Shown: positions 9,584 to 21,335, counted from the first letter of the stretch. The stretch: DNA of 64,000 bases from Amphiura filiformis (GCF_039555335.1 NC_092628.1:94747782-94811781); one strand, 5' to 3'. A program made the numbers and translations. The notes: generated from the sequence alone by a model not told the origin.

Positions 9584-11269
9584 ATGGCGACTGCAGCAGG
9601 CAATCCTGCCGTTTCCATCATCATGGATTCCATTCAAGCGATGGAAGATGATTTAACTTGTAGCATTTGTTATAATCTTCTGAGCGAACCCAAGCATCTG
9701 GACTGTCCTCATGTGTTCTGTCTGCGATGTCTGCAGCAATGGGTCAGAAGAGCACCAGTAGTGACGTGTCCAGAATGTCGATATATCACTATTGTACCAC
9801 AAGGAGGGTTGGTTAACTTGAAGACTAACCTACGTTTGAAAAATATGGTGGAAAAATATTATGAGCGTCAAAAGAGTGTACCATCATGTCCAAATCATGA
9901 GGAAAAAAAGCAGCCACGTTTCTTCTGTATTACTTGTGGTGTAACACTTTCTTGTGATTGTCTCTTACTGCAACACCAGATAGCAAAACATGAAATCAAA
10001 GAGCTAAAAACTGTTACTAAAATGGGTAGTGTTGAGCAAGAAATGAAGAAAATTGAAGGAGTTACAAAGACACTGGATAGAATGGACAGACAATTGCAAG
10101 CAGCCAGGGTGAAAGCAGAGAAAGATGTCCAGAAACGAGTACAAGAAGCTATGTCTGAAGTAGAAGCCAAAGGGAATGAAGTGATTGCATCTATTCAAGC
10201 TTCTTGTCAGCAACACATGGAGACACTGAAAGAGAAACGGCATCAGGCACAAGATATGGTTACTCGATTGCACAGTGTTCACACAGCCACACAAAATGCA
10301 GTAGGTGATGATATAGCAGCTGAACATGTCTACTTGAAACAGCACTCGGTACTTGCAGATAAAGTGGAGAAACTATGCGTAACTATAAACCAATATGAAA
10401 TTGAGGATTTGGCGACTGCTCTCCAGTTTAACCCAGGATCCGGTCCAGTGAATTCATCATGGTTTGGTGACCTGGTTGCGTGTGGTACTAGACAACGTGA
10501 ATTGAAATTTGTTTCAGAATTTGGTGCATTTCAGAAAGCCCAAGGAATTGCTGTAACCCAAACTGGTTTAGTTGCAATAGTTGATGCTGATGCTAAAGAA
10601 GTTAACATCTATCGGGATGTCAATGGTGAATACCAACAGCAATTCAGTCTTGGCTCCCCAGCTGATAGTCATGATGATGGGAAAATAACTAACCCATTTG
10701 ATGTAGCTGTAACATCAGAAGGTAAATTCTTTGTTACCCATAGTGGGAATATTGTAAAGATATTCTCACCATCAGGTAGATATGAGAAGACATTGACAGA
10801 TGTCGGGAGTAGAGTCACCACCACCCCTGATGACATAATAGTGACCGGTGTTAACGTACAAAGAGCCATCACCGTCCATCAGTCCAATGGAGAGTTGATA
10901 AGGACACATCAAATTGACTATGAACATATTGCTGCTATTTCCAGCAATGGAAAGCAGATTGCATTCACAACAGGCAATAAGGGTAATTCAGTTCTTGTGA
11001 TCGACGTTGTAACAGGTCATGAAGTGTGGAAAGCGGAAATGACAATACCCCGCAGTGTATGCTATGAACCCAAATCCAATATCTTATTGGTAGCAAGCTA
11101 TAAGAAGGCAAGTCCTCGTGTGATAGAGCAGTACTGTAGCTGCAACACTGGACATCTACTCGCACGTCTTGCCTGTAATCTGCGCAGCCCATTCTCAATG
11201 ACTGCTTCACGGGACAACAAGATATACGTAGCTGATAAAACTTCTGTTAAAGTGTATAGCGTAGAATAG
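9584..11269 (+). CDS. TRIM-family protein: RING, B-box, coiled coil, NHL-like C-terminus; intronless
   Basis: One uninterrupted frame of 561 codons, starting at ATCATGG. Residues 26-65 form a C3HC4 RING with C26, C29, C41, H43, C46, C49, C62 and C65, the E3-ubiquitin-ligase domain. Residues 102-136 form a B-box-type zinc site (C102, H105, C115, C118, C124, C126, H131, H136). About 145-260 is a charged coiled coil rich in E, K and Q. About 300-560 has beta-propeller-like repeats (phrases such as QGIAVTQTGLVAIVDADAKE and NPFDVAVTSEGKFFVTHSGN) resembling the NHL repeats of TRIM2/3/32/56/71 relatives. It probably acts as a cytoplasmic ubiquitin ligase, but the substrate cannot be told. Such intronless TRIM genes are expanded in several invertebrate deuterostomes. 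No frame damage is seen, so it looks functional. Confidence 0.88.
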   Translation: MATAAGNPAVSIIMDSIQAMEDDLTCSICYNLLSEPKHLDCPHVFCLRCLQQWVRRAPVVTCPECRYITIVPQGGLVNLKTNLRLKNMVEKYYERQKSVPSCPNHEEKKQPRFFCITCGVTLSCDCLLLQHQIAKHEIKELKTVTKMGSVEQEMKKIEGVTKTLDRMDRQLQAARVKAEKDVQKRVQEAMSEVEAKGNEVIASIQASCQQHMETLKEKRHQAQDMVTRLHSVHTATQNAVGDDIAAEHVYLKQHSVLADKVEKLCVTINQYEIEDLATALQFNPGSGPVNSSWFGDLVACGTRQRELKFVSEFGAFQKAQGIAVTQTGLVAIVDADAKEVNIYRDVNGEYQQQFSLGSPADSHDDGKITNPFDVAVTSEGKFFVTHSGNIVKIFSPSGRYEKTLTDVGSRVTTTPDDIIVTGVNVQRAITVHQSNGELIRTHQIDYEHIAAISSNGKQIAFTTGNKGNSVLVIDVVTGHEVWKAEMTIPRSVCYEPKSNILLVASYKKASPRVIEQYCSCNTGHLLARLACNLRSPFSMTASRDNKIYVADKTSVKVYSVE

Positions 11270-11410
11270 ATGTTACAAGAATAAGCAAAGAGATAGTTAT
11301 ACCTGGACCTTCAGGCTGGTATGCACATAGAAACAAGTTTTATTTTAGTCCTGGTTGAACCTTAAACCCTATGCGCAAAATATTTTTGATTTTCAAGTCT
11401 GGATCTATTA

Positions 11411-11846
11411 ACCCTAACACGCCTGAGTACTGCAAAATACTACTTGATATATGCACTGTTCCTGCGTGCATCCCACATGGTGTAATGACGCAATCGCCCT
11501 AAGTGATATATAGGTATGGTTTCGCTGGCCAGCGAAGCCCAAGACCCGTGGCAAAGTGTCGCAGAGCCAGTGCTTGGCATGTGGGGGGTCTCGGGTTTGA
11601 ATCCCACCCAGAGCAAACAACTTCTTTCTTTCTTTTCTCTCTTTATTCCTTCCTTCTTTCCCTTTCCGTCGCCAAAAAGCCCCTGGCGGGTTAGGGTTAG
11701 GTGACCACTATCGAAACTCAATATAGGCTCGGTTAACCCTAACACGCCTGAGTACTACAAAATACTACTTGATATATGTGCTGTTCCTGCGTGCATCCCA
11801 CATGGTGTGATGACACAATCGCCCTAAGTGATATATGGGCTGGTTT
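11411..11846. repeat. Duplicated block of about 110 bp flanking a SINE-like unit
   Basis: TTAACCCTAACACGCCTGAG through CGCCCTAAGTGATATA at about 11409-11510 is repeated with few changes at about 11734-11840. The intervening segment (about 11520-11710) is the tRNA-like unit. Confidence 0.75.
11545..11710 (+). mobile_element. Possible tRNA-derived SINE
   Basis: TGGCAAAGTGTC near 11550 resembles a pol III A box. GGGTTTGAATCCC near 11594 resembles a B box (GGTTCGANTCC), about 40 bases away as in a tRNA. A CT-rich tail and GGGTTAGGGTTAGG follow. The family is not identified. A plain low-complexity unit with a chance B box is the alternative. Confidence 0.4.
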
Positions 11847-12087
11847 TGCTGGAATAAAGTTGAACTTCTGGTTTAGCCCATTTCCACTTGAACAAAATGT
11901 TCATGGTGACATTTAATAGCCAAGAATGGGTTATCCATGCATTTCTACAAACATTCAGTTTGATGGGCCAAACTCAAAGCGCCATGGAGTTTATATGGTC
12001 TCTCCATATTTAATTCATCCTTATTATTTTTATCTTATTTTTACTAAAACCTTTTTCACATCATATTATTTAATATGATATATTTAT

Positions 12088-12505
12088 TGTAGGGTCTAAT
12101 TTTGACTCGTTCTTGAGTCTATCGCTGATCTTTTAGCGACCCTGGTTCTTTTCATAATATCACATCGATTTGGTCTGACAAGACTCGGAATGACCCATTT
12201 CCCCATCACACGCAAGATTTGCAGATGATAATGACAGGAGTATAAACAACATTGAAGCGATACTTATCGTTCTTGTCCTTTGGCTTTATTTCCTTTCTCC
12301 TATCTTCAAACATATATTATCTATCCACTAGACAGAATCTTTACGCTATCTTTCCGCAATCTTTGCGGTAGAAAAGATGTAACTTCCGAGCATTCAAACA
12401 ACCGGCATGATAACATTCAAGATATTTGCTGATCTCTGCCTGAAGTTATGGTCCAAAATAGAGGCGCCAGCCAGGTAAATTTCAAGTCAGAAGGTGGTGG
12501 CTACA
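12088..12505 (-). repeat. BEL/Pao 3' LTR
   Basis: Direct repeat of 18809-19228. On the plus strand it begins TGTAGGGTCTAATTTTGAC and ends GGTGGTGGCTACA. Preceded by the target duplication TTTAT. Confidence 0.9.
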
Positions 12506-14028
12506 TACCAGCCCCTTAATTGCCATGTGTCAAACAAGCAAGTCCTAAGCACTTCATTTAATTAACAAACAATAAATTTTGATCCAAAAATGGCAAACTA
12601 AATTTGGGCCAAAACATTGCGAAATTTAACAATAATCTTTATCTCCAACTTTACTGATCCTGTTGAAAGCTGAATATAACACTTATTGATTCAACAATGG
12701 CGCTTTATGGAGATTATATACTGTCTATAATGATTTCTCCACTAATATAACTAAGTATAATGTAAGAGTTCACACTGTAGCAGCGCTATAGTCACATTTC
12801 AGTCATAATATTGTTCAAATGATGCTTTATAGTTCTTTGACTGTGGTATCAAACAATTTAGCAAATTTCACTAAGAATCACTGGTTCCATGAGTTATCTT
12901 GAATCCTAATCAATAGTGTTAGTGTCCTAATCACAAATGTCCATTGTCCAAATAACATAATCCACATCGGTTCGGCACTCCAGATGAAACATTGGAAGAA
13001 GATCATGCGCTGCTGGCCTACTGCTCCAACGCTGCTCCTTACTGCGGGGTTCCCTGGAATCCGACGGTCCATGATGAACTTGATGAATTACAAACTCGCT
13101 GGATCCATTGATCAGCAATTCCGAAGCTCATGCTCCAACATGAGTGGTACAAACGTTTGCTGATCCTCAAATTATGGTCGGTAGTTCCGAAGCAAATGGC
13201 TCCATACAGCCATAGGTGGCACAAACGATTACCGACGCTATTACTATACTCAAAAATATATTTTATATTTTTGATTTCTTTTTATTCAATCTTTCTTTCA
13301 TACAATAATATTTGTTTTTTGTTGGTGTTTATGGGTGTTTCGTGTCAGTATGATTTTTTCTTCTTTTTCTTGAATCAAACCGAACAACGGCGTGGCAACT
13401 CAAAAACAACATGGTTGCCAATTACAAGTACAAGTACAAACACAAGGAATGCTCTATTTCCATGTTAGGCAATCAAATGTTCACAGATGACTTCCATCAA
13501 AGAATCAAACCTTGAGAATCAATTTCCATTACAAAACATATCCTCTCTTATCAATCCAATGCCTTCCAAAACATTCCACAAACAAATTGCACAACAATTG
13601 TCCATGTCCTGGCCAGAATACACAGACAAGGTTGTGCACCATTGGAAAATAGACAAATTCAAAAGCGTTCCATAAAGGCTCTTCACCAAATCCTTAATAA
13701 TCTTACTCCGACAAACCCATTAGATTTGTGTTACCGTGTTCGCATCTCTTGCGCGAGTGCTGCATCGCGTACTCCACGCACTTTTCTTAAGTGTCTCCTA
13801 ATGAATAAATTTGTATTGCCTGCACCAGATGTCCTTTGCATTGAAGACCTCGCACTGCAAAGTGTCACCTAGTGAAATCTGTTATCAATAGGCCATGATC
13901 TTGATGATTTTTAACAACAAGACACCTGAGACATTCCCTACGGATACATCAAGACAAAGTCAATCTAACAAACATAAAAGACATAGGCTCTGGACTTCAA
14001 GTCTCCAGAAACCATGGAAACAGACAGC

Positions 14029-15066
14029 TTATTCTTCTGCCTCCAACAACAGGCACAACTTGCTGATGGGCCTCCGTAGGTTGGATGACTTGGTTCGCAC
14101 ATCAACCTGTCGCACTCGACCATTCTTGTCTGGCAAGGTTGTGACGTTCTTTCCCATCAACCAGGAATTCCTGGGAGCTGACTCATCTACTATGAGAACA
14201 ACGTCTCCCGTCTTCAGATTCCTCTGTGGCTGCAGCCAGCGCTGTCTGCGCTGAAGTTCAGGTAAATATTCCTTCAGCCACCTTTGCCAAAACAGATCTG
14301 CCAGGTATTGGATCTGACGCGAAAGTCTACGAGCGTAGATGGCCTTCTCGACAAAGCACCCAGGTGGCATGTCCGCCCTCGGTTTCAGCAACAAGAGGTC
14401 CCGGGGCGCGATGACATCCAAGTCATCCGGATCATCCGACACTCTTGTGAGTGGCCTGCTGTTCAACGTCGATTCTATCTCACACATGAAGGTATGAAGT
14501 TGCTCATCCGACCTGCATGTCTTCAGGTGTTGTTCATTGAGGATGGCACACATTAACTTCCTTACAGTACGAATTTGTCTTTCCCATACTCCACCGTGGT
14601 GGGAGGCTGCTGGTGGATTGTATCGCCATTCAAATGTGTGGGATGTTGAGAAGTTCTGTATTTGGTCTTGGTCTAGTTCTTGCAGAGCGCGCTGTAACTC
14701 ATTGTCCGCACCGACCAAGTTGCTTCCGTTGTCAGAGTGAATTACTTTGACTGGTCCACGCCTTGCTATAAATCGCCTAATCCCATCAATACAGGAACTA
14801 GTGTCCAGGGTGTGAGCGACTTCAATGTGGACTGCTCTGCTATTCATGCACGTGAACAGCATACCGTATCTCTTCCTAGTTACTCTGCCCTGCTTTATAT
14901 GGAAGGGTCCGAAGTAATCTAATCCAGTGACTGTAAAGGCTGGGTCATCACTCTTTACTCGGTAGGCGGGAAGATCAGCCATCTTCTGTTTGCTAACTGG
15001 CATTCGGTGTTTTCTGCAGATTATGCACTTCCCTAAGACTGACTTCACCTTAGCTCGAGCCTTCAC
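14029..15066 (-). mobile_element. BEL/Pao integrase region
   Basis: An open stretch of 345 codons. A Cys pair near the start (CIICRKH) is followed by the retroviral-type DDE core: the first Asp in GLDYFGPF, the second in VIHSDNGSNLVGA, and the Glu in HHGGVWERQIRTVRK. The C-terminal region RSWLMGKNVTTLPD is typical of the Pao family tail. As a family this enzyme inserts element cDNA into the genome. It is treated here as part of a fossil. Confidence 0.88.
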
Positions 15067-16126
15067 AATCCAGTATTTCTGTCGTAATTCGGCGAGAACG
15101 TGGTTACTACCCTGGTGATGAATCTCTCCATGAATATGACGGACTATGAGAGTCGCTATGTGATGATCTTTCGAATGATAAGTTGATGCTTCGCATTCTG
15201 CGGTATCTTGGCGTTTTTCAGTCTACCGCCTACTCTTACCATCCCATCCATCACCTGTGGGTCCAAATTGGTAAGCTTTGAGTCTAGTTGCAGAGATTTA
15301 TGTGCATGTTTTATGATTGCACACTCTGCCTCTTCCAACTCCTGCACAGTAAGTGCGTCTGTGAAGTTGTGACTCTGTCTCTGTTTGGTTCTAAGAATCT
15401 TCTTAAGTCTCAGCCACCAGGCCGCTGCTCTTCTGAGCCTTGTCCAGCTGGAGTAGTGCTCTATCAGCTGGTCTATAGCATTATCTTGGCTCTGGTCTTC
15501 AGCTGTAACAGCGTGGACTTCCACGTCTGTGGACTCTGGAGATTCTTCTGATACTGCCGGTTCTGCACCCGGCCACTCTTCCTCTGGTTCTGACAAGAAC
15601 GCGGGGCCCTTTATCCAGTCTGGTCTTTCTACCAGCTGCTTGACTGGCAGGCCTCTATCACTCATACGTTTGTTGAACTCAGGGGTCACATAAGACTGGA
15701 ACTGGGTCTCCATGGTTTCCAGGCTACCTTCTGTTACACTGCAGAAGTAGGTTTGAACTTGCTGGCTGGATCTTCCTGGAATACCGTACACTGCCCATCC
15801 CAGGGGTGTGAGTATAGCGTATGGCTCACCAATTTCTCCTGTGGCTAATTCCAGCGGCATGCTGGCTGCGGAGTGTTGCTTCCAATCATCATTGTTACCT
15901 CTGGAATACATGGGTACTCGCTTGGTATTACTGGTAACTGTATATCGCAAAGGTGTGCCCATCTTCTCAGATCTTCTTGAGTCGGTGCATCCTTTGCGGA
16001 GACTGGAATCTTGTCTTGATATACACCTGTGGTAACGGGATGAAATTCTTCTGATTTAAATCACCCACTAGCAACTTATCCAACACCACCTTTGAGTTCA
16101 CGGTTTTCTTGAGGTCAAAGTTCCTA

Positions 16127-18381
16127 TTAGCAGTTTTCTTTTTGAGTCCTCAGGTTCATTCGCTGTTGTAGTAGCGAAGAGGCGAAAACCGCATCACAAC
16201 CGTTGTCCAAGAAAGCATACGTGGCTATGAAACTATCGCTGGCTTCATGCTTCACCAATACTGGTATTATGGTCATTAATGGTGAGGTATCACTACTTGT
16301 AGCTGCTGAAGCTAGAGTCTTGGTGCAACCAGTCACTACATTACTGCCACTAGCAGTTACCTCTTCATGTGACTTATTTTGTTTAGGTGATTGAGATTCT
16401 TGCTCTCGTTTGTCTCTGTGCATCGCAGTTGGATGTGTTTTCTGACATTTACTGCACTTCAACAGATCCTTACACTGCTTCTTAGGATGTCCTGCTTCCA
16501 AACAACCAAAGCACAATTTTTTGTCAAAACAGAAGGCTGATTTCTCCTTAGGTTGCAACTTGGAGAATTTTCTGCATTCCATGATCTTGTGCTTGGTGCC
16601 ATCTCCACAGTAGGTGCATGACTTGTTTGAAGCTTTCTTCTCTGTGACCTCTTGAGCAGTTGTAGTGAAGGCTTTCTTCTTGTTGCTACTGAAGGATTCT
16701 GAGTTCCCTATTCTACCAAACACTGGATTCGCAATTATTCTCGCCTGTCTGTCGACAAAGTGAACAAGATCGCTGAACTTCACTGTATTTCCTTGTTCTT
16801 CTTCAATAGCATATACTTTATTTCTCCATAGATTCCTGTGTCGGTATGGCAGTTTCGCAACAAGAATCTTCAGGGTGTTAGAATGATCTAACTCACTTAA
16901 CGCATCCACTGTCTGCATCATGTTCTTACACTCGGTAAGAAATAGTGAAAAGGCATTTAAGCTTTTATCTTCATCTTTAACTTCTTGCCAGGATTTGGCC
17001 TTCTTCAGCATTGCTTGTGCAATTTTATGGCCACTTCAAACTTCTTGGCTAAAGTTTCTTTAGCTTTCTCAAAGCCTTCCTTTGGATCCTCATAATGAAG
17101 ATAGCTCTCTACATATTTCTTGGCATCTCCATCTGTATGCTGACATAAGAACTCCAGTCTTTCTTTCTCATCATCTGTCTTGTCCTCGACACCAAATGCG
17201 AAGGCTCTCATAAATGATGTATACTTTAACGGATCTCCATCGAAAGTCTGGATCTTCGTCTCTGGCAATAAAGCTCGCAACTGCTGTTTTATCAGCAATC
17301 TAGTCAATTCACTAAGCTGTTCAGCTTGGTCTGCAGAATGATCTGCCTGTCTTTGCTGTTGAGGCTCTGTTGGTACACTAGTTATTGGAACATGTGGGGG
17401 ACCAACAGGCTGTGTGGGTACACTAGTTATTGGAACATGTGGGGGGTCAACAGGCTGTGTGGGTACACTAACTGTTGGATAATATGGTGGGCCAAAATAT
17501 GGCTGTTGCTGTGGTCTATAGTCCATGTAATATGGCATAAACTGATCATACTGATCTACAGGTGCTGGTGCCTGCATGTGTCTATATGGCTTCATAGGAG
17601 GTGCATCATCATGCACATGTCTTGGGCGGAATGTATATTCCTCAGCATAACTATCGTCATCAAGCCGTGGCCGGTTCACATCACGTTCAGATCTGTGGTC
17701 TTCCAACTTTGGCTGTCTAACTTTCGGCCTGACTACTGGGTCCATATTTCTAGGTTTCAACGAAGCAGGAAGTCTATTTGGTAGCACTGGTACTTTCAAG
17801 TTCACCTGTACTTTCTGGTCTGACTCCTGATGATGAGGTACTATATTCCTATCATCACACTGCTTTATATTAGAAGCCAATTCAACATGTACAGTTTCTC
17901 CCTGCGGTTCAGGAAGTATGTCTTGTCCAGCTGCCATAGGCCTGTCTACATGTACATCTGATGTAGGCCTTTGCATTCTGACATCAGATTTTTGCACAAC
18001 TGGTTCCTGAATTTCAACCTTTCCAGGACTATCATCTTGATTATCAAGCCAACTTTGTACAGTTTTTCGGCTGTCTATAGCAGATGGTAGAGTCAAGCTT
18101 TCCTGACTACTTTCTGATGTACTGAGATTTTCATAAATTTCTAATTTGGTTTTTTCTAATTCCAATTCTGCATCTATCTCTAAAGACTCCTTTTGCTGTT
18201 GCAATTCAAGCTCTTTTTTCTCAATTGCTTGTCTTTTTTGAACTATTGTTTGTTTACTCATTAACTCTGCTTTACGCAGAGCAGCCTTGGCAATAGCACT
18301 GCTAATACTACTCTTTGATCTTCTGCTAATTTTGCTAGCATTTTCAATCCGTTCAATATCACCTGGATATTTTGCAGCCAT
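16127..18381 (-). mobile_element. BEL/Pao gag region
   Basis: The amino-terminal part has a long charged helix (EKKELELQQQKESLEIDAEL) and a Pro-rich segment with tandem VPITSVPTQPVGPPH units. The Pao-type block around TFDGDPLKYTSFMRAFAFG follows. CCHC-like knuckles (CTYCGDGTKH, CFGCLEAGHPKKQC, CSKCQKTHPTAMH) are visible further on. This is a nucleocapsid-type protein of an LTR element, part of the fossil at 12088-19228. Confidence 0.85.
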
Positions 18382-18808
18382 AATGAGTCTATTTACAATA
18401 AACTGATTTGTTTACAATCATCAGAGATGATCCCTGAATTAAATTCACCAAACTTGCTTCAACTTTGCTTGTCCAGGGCACTTTCCAGTCAAAACAAAGA
18501 TTAGACTTATCTAAGTCCAAAACCATGCAAGTTAGACCTAGCCTATTTAGGTCCACTATCAGCATGAACGCAAGTCTTGGCCAAGTCTAGCGCCCAACCT
18601 GCTGCAAATAATTTTCCCAGCGTAGAGCTGAGGAGCAGAGATAGCAGAGATTTCAAGATACACACCGGTACGTGTGTATAGCAATGCACTGATACACTAC
18701 AGTGTATTGTACATGCACATAAACTTTTTGTGAACTTTCTCGAAGCCACTGGCTTTATGTCTTGTGTATAAATCGAGATAACGATCATATACATCCTTTT
18801 TCTACTAA

Positions 18809-19228
18809 TGTAGGGTCTAATTTTGACTCGTTCTTGAGTCTATCGCTGATCTTTTAGCGACCCTGGTTCTTTTCATAATATCACATCGATTTGGTCTGAC
18901 AAGACTCGGAATGACCCATTTCCCCATCACACGCAAGATTTGCAGATGATAATGACAGGAGTATAAACAACATTGAAGCGATACTTATCGTTCTTGTCCT
19001 TTGGCTTTATTTCCTTTCTCCTATCTTCAAACATATATTATCTATCCACTAGACAGAATCTTTACGCTATCTTTCCGCAATCTTTGCGGTAGAAAAGATG
19101 TAACTTCCGAGCATTCAAACAACCGGCATGATAACATTCAAGATATTTGCTGATCTCTGCCTGAAGTTATGGTCCAAAATAGAGGGCGCCAGCCAGGTAA
19201 ATTTCCAAGTCAGAAGGTGGTGGCTACA
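18809..19228 (-). repeat. BEL/Pao 5' LTR
   Basis: Nearly identical to 12088-12505 and followed by the target duplication TTTAT at 19229-19233. Confidence 0.9.
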
Positions 19229-19233
19229 TTTAT

Positions 19234-20129
19234 ACATTACTATCTTTGTAAGATTGTAAATTATCCTTTTATTTTTGATGATGCATCTTGGATGAGACGC
19301 AACACTGTCGCTATCAAAAATAGTAAGTCCAGATGAACATTCAATATTCATTTTATTACTTTTATTTTTGATATTCATATATTTGATTAACATTATTATC
19401 AAGATTGTAAAATAATATTTTTTTATTTTTGATATTCATATATTTAATTGTATTATCATTATTACTACTATCATTATTGCCATTATAATAGTTATTATTG
19501 CTATTGCAAATATTGCTATTCTATTGTTATGATTGTATACTAAATATTTGTAAAAAGTATGTTTGCATTCATGTCAATACCCTTGAATTGAATACTTCCA
19601 TGCAACTTACCCGGTGAGTGCAAGAAGTAGTCAAAACTGAAATAATACAATGTAAAATGAAAAACAAATTGTTGTATTTCGATTGCAATTTTCCCAAGTA
19701 ACTGAAACTGGACATTGTACATGCAAAGTATGTCCAGAAATACCGGTAATACCCATAGAACACGTCACAGCCAAAACAACTCTGACAAAATGATTTTGGC
19801 ACTTTTGTAACAAAGTGTGTAAAATGATATTTGGGTTAAAAACTAGAAATTTATAAATGTTTCTCCAACTTTGATATGGCTAATGGGAACTTATTAAAAC
19901 GATATTAATTACATAATTACACAACTGTCTTTTCAATTTGGGCCCCTCACTCCTGACAGGGGAGGCTGGCACTTGCTTAAATTGAGATGTTTTATATAGG
20001 GACAGCAAACTAATTAAGGTACCAGTTATGTTCACCCCTGTATATCCTAAACAGACAAATACATGTATGTCAAAATTAAAACAATACATGTATCCTTTAG
20101 GTCTGAGTTAAGATCTTTTTTTTAATCAG
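19234..20129. other. Intergenic, no gene recognised
   Basis: Very AT-rich, with ATT-rich microsatellite-like runs (about 19380-19540). No exon or transposon ends recognised. Confidence 0.5.
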
Positions 20130-20133
20130 TTAA

Positions 20134-20792
20134 GGGATCTTAAATGAGCGTTTATTGCGTTTCGACAGTATTTTTGGTGGGACATGAGAGCACCTCGGAC
20201 CTATCGAATTGCATTCTGAAAACGAAGCATGTCTTTCTGATATCAAATAATTTTCATTTTTGAAAATCACAATATAATACAAATTTTTTGACGAATTATA
20301 AAAATTTGATATTTTTCAAATTTTTGATATATAACAGTCCTCGAAGTAAATTATATAAATCTAATGATATATTCTTCAAGTGTATGTAGCAGGGAGGGAA
20401 AAGCCGACGGTCAATTGAAAATTTTGACCTTTCATATTGAAGATATGGATTTTTTCCCAAAAAGACCTAATTTTTTTTTGGTGTTTTGGGAAAAAAATCC
20501 ATATCTTCAATACAAAAGGTCAAAATTTTCAATTGATCGTCGGCTTTTCATCCCACCTACATACACTTTAAGTATAAATCATCAGATATATAAAGTTTAC
20601 TTCAAGTACTGTTAAATATCAAAATATCAATTTTAATGATTTGCCATAAAATGTGTATTAAATTGCGAATTTCAAAAATCAAAATTATTTGATATCAGAA
20701 TGACATTCTTCATATTCAGAATGCAATTCGATATGTCTGATGTGCACTGATGTCCCAAAATAAATACTGTCCAAACGTTCATACCCCAGCCC
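20134..20792. mobile_element. TTAA-flanked fold-back element, copy 1
   Basis: A near-palindrome of 659 bp. The arms meet around the AT-rich centre near 20465, where ATGGATTTTTTCCC and GGGAAAAAAATCCAT face each other. It is flanked by TTAA at 20130-20133 and 20793-20796, and the ends read GGGATCTTAAATG and TACCCCAGCCC. A TTAA duplication is typical of piggyBac and Kolobok elements. No transposase is present. Related copies lie at 30010-30298, 36014-38802 and 50538-52667. Confidence 0.8.
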
Positions 20793-21060
20793 TTAAGAAT
20801 TAAAGAAACTGTGATCAAATACCGAAGGAAGGACCAAAATCAAAAGTTGAATTTGAATGTTTTAATCAATGGAAAGCATGGATATACATGCAGCTTTTGG
20901 CTGCTTGCTCTAATCATGACATATCTGTCTTTGTTTCGGACATACAGGAGTAAAAATAAGCGGTACCTTCATTCTTTTGCTCTGTATTAATGAAAGCAGG
21001 AATGCAGATTATTGTAAATGGAAAAGGAAATTTATAATTTGTCATGGTCTGACAAATTTG

Positions 21061-21335
21061 TGAGGGCCCTGTGGTAATTGGTGTATGTTTCCTTCCCCCA
21101 CTGAACTCAAGTACATGAGGGCCCTGTGGTAATTGGTGTATGTTTCCTTCCCCCACTGAACTCAAGTACATGAGGGCCCTGTGGTAATTGGTGTATGTTT
21201 CCTTCCCCCACTGAACTCAAGTACATGAGGGCCCTGTGGTAATTGGTGTATGTTTCCTTCCCCCACTGAACTCAAGTACATGAGGGCCCTGTGGTAATTG
21301 GTGTATGTTTCCTTCCCCCACTGAACTCAAGTACA
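21061..21335. repeat. Minisatellite, 55 bp x 5, perfect
   Basis: Five back-to-back copies of a 55-bp unit beginning TGAGGGCCCTGTGGTAATTG and ending CTGAACTCAAGTACA, at 21061, 21116, 21171, 21226 and 21281. I see no difference between copies. Perfect identity implies very recent expansion, or an assembly effect. Confidence 0.97.

Larger units (their letters stand above)
11270..12087. other. Downstream of the TRIM-like gene; repeat-rich
   Basis: Probable 3' UTR followed by a duplicated block and a SINE-like unit (separate entries). An AATAAA lies at about 11852, after the repeats. It could be the TRIM gene's polyadenylation signal, but the distance makes this uncertain. Confidence 0.35.
12088..19228 (-). 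mobile_element. BEL/Pao LTR retrotransposon fossil
   Basis: Two direct repeats (12088-12505 and 18809-19228) with TG...CA ends enclose 6.3 kb and are flanked by a 5-bp duplication TTTAT. The element reads on the minus strand. Parts seen are a gag with the Pao-type conserved block and CCHC knuckles, a Pao-type linker stretch (15156-15962) and an integrase. I see no reverse-transcriptase or RNase H domain, so it is broken and non-autonomous. A purine-rich AAGGGGCTGG lies just inside the 3' LTR. The LTRs differ only slightly, so the insertion is young. About 1.5 kb between integrase and the 3' LTR (12506-14028) has no domain I recognise. Confidence 0.9.

Noticed and set aside
10004-10345. Minus-strand frame of 113 codons
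   Set aside because: Antisense shadow of the coiled-coil segment of the TRIM-like gene.
11685-11702. TTAGGG telomere-like repeats
   Set aside because: Only two units, part of the tail of a SINE-like repeat and the start of a duplicated block. Not an interstitial telomere array.
13130-13468. 112-codon open frame between integrase and 3' LTR of the BEL element
   Set aside because: Low-complexity Phe-rich translation on the opposite strand from the element's genes.
17326-17784. Plus-strand open frame of 152 codons rich in Trp and Cys
   Set aside because: It is the antisense shadow of the Pro-rich segment of the BEL/Pao gag.
21061-21335. CRISPR-like regular repeat
   Set aside because: There are no spacers: the 55-bp units are contiguous and identical, and the genome is eukaryotic. 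It is a minisatellite.
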